A stretch of 42,007 nt of DNA from an uncultured Balneola sp. (GTDB lineage Bacteria > Bacteroidota > Rhodothermia > Balneolales > Balneolaceae). The stretch lies in contig CAJXQC010000026.1 in NCBI GenBank assembly GCA_913058495.1, forward strand, positions 1 to 42,007, read 5' to 3'. The translations under genes were made by a program, and so were the position numbers. This document shows positions 41,959 through 42,007 of the stretch, piece by piece (within the stretch, counting starts at the first letter, position 1; each line of letters begins with the position of its first letter). The notes beneath the pieces are model-generated. The model was not told the DNA's origin. It was given only the letters and a program-made list of their open reading frames with translations, and made no database searches.

Positions 41959-42007
41959 TCATATCTTGTAAAAAGTACGTATTGTACTATTTAAGCAAAC
42001 AGGAAAA
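41959..42007. other. Contig tail after broken attC
   Basis: 49 bases with no similarity to the end of site 1. They contain AGTAC-GTATT-GTACT, a 5-bp inverted pair. They could be true sequence after a decayed last attC, or a misjoined end, since near-identical attC repeats are common assembly breakpoints. No gene. Confidence 0.5.

Overview
The window looks like part of a chromosome contig from a marine-type member of the Bacteroidota/Balneolota group. The pointers are low G+C, mostly weak Shine-Dalgarno signals, a GWxTD-domain protein, a Bacteroidetes-style tyrosine recombinase, a solitary FtsE, a CotH-family lipoprotein, a DUF2795 protein and a CrtI-type carotenoid enzyme. This placement is inferred from gene content; no rRNA or other marker gene is present. 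The first 42 bases are not biological: they are an Illumina Nextera i5/Read 1 adapter, so the contig end is an assembly artefact and the first gene is cut by it.

Layout. (1) 43-2584: DNA-damage-type genes, namely a truncated Y-family DNA polymerase, a divergent unknown gene, an SRAP (YedK/HMCES) protein and a small membrane protein coupled to it. (2) 2694-14755: the right part of an integrated mobile element. It holds an overlapping trio (excisionase-like HTH protein, small unknown protein, replisome-organiser-like protein), a five-gene translationally coupled type I restriction-modification operon (hsdM-hsdS-unknown-hsdR-unknown), a 374-bp divergent regulatory region with three helically phased 11-bp repeats, a large exported protein, and a tyrosine integrase. 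It ends at what looks like the 3' end of a tRNA gene followed by that gene's terminator, a probable attachment site. (3) 14836-24534: housekeeping and envelope genes, including a 54-residue YqaE/Pmp3 protein, a PEGA lipoprotein, an aldo/keto reductase, an acyl-CoA carboxylase beta subunit, and a plus-strand run GWxTD protein-pdxA-methyltransferase-ftsE-queG. (4) 24543-30492: a minus-strand operon tatA-gatA-SDR-M28 peptidase-prmA-Ppx/GppA-ECF sigma factor with several overlapping start/stop codons. (5) 30647-37336: a plus-strand run of DUF2795 protein, Omp85-family outer-membrane protein, CNBD protein, rlmD, SDR-like protein and CotH lipoprotein. (6) 37337-40656: a repeat-like spacer, a THUMP-like methyltransferase, a 41-bp tandem hairpin repeat and a CrtI-family desaturase.

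(7) 40795-42007 is the most unusual part. Two small orphan genes (a three-helix membrane protein and an exported protein) are each followed by a nearly identical ~110-130-bp element with the architecture of an integron attC site. The first bases of each cassette are the perfect 11-12-bp reverse complement of the 5' arm of its own attC, which is the hallmark of integron gene cassettes. No integron integrase is visible, and the second attC loses its 3' half close to the contig end.

How the parts fit: the left third is a defence and mobility island that probably inserted into a tRNA gene. The middle is stable chromosome carrying translation-quality genes (gatA, prmA, rlmD, queG), envelope genes and cofactor genes. 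The right end is a cassette array lacking a visible integrase (CALIN-like).
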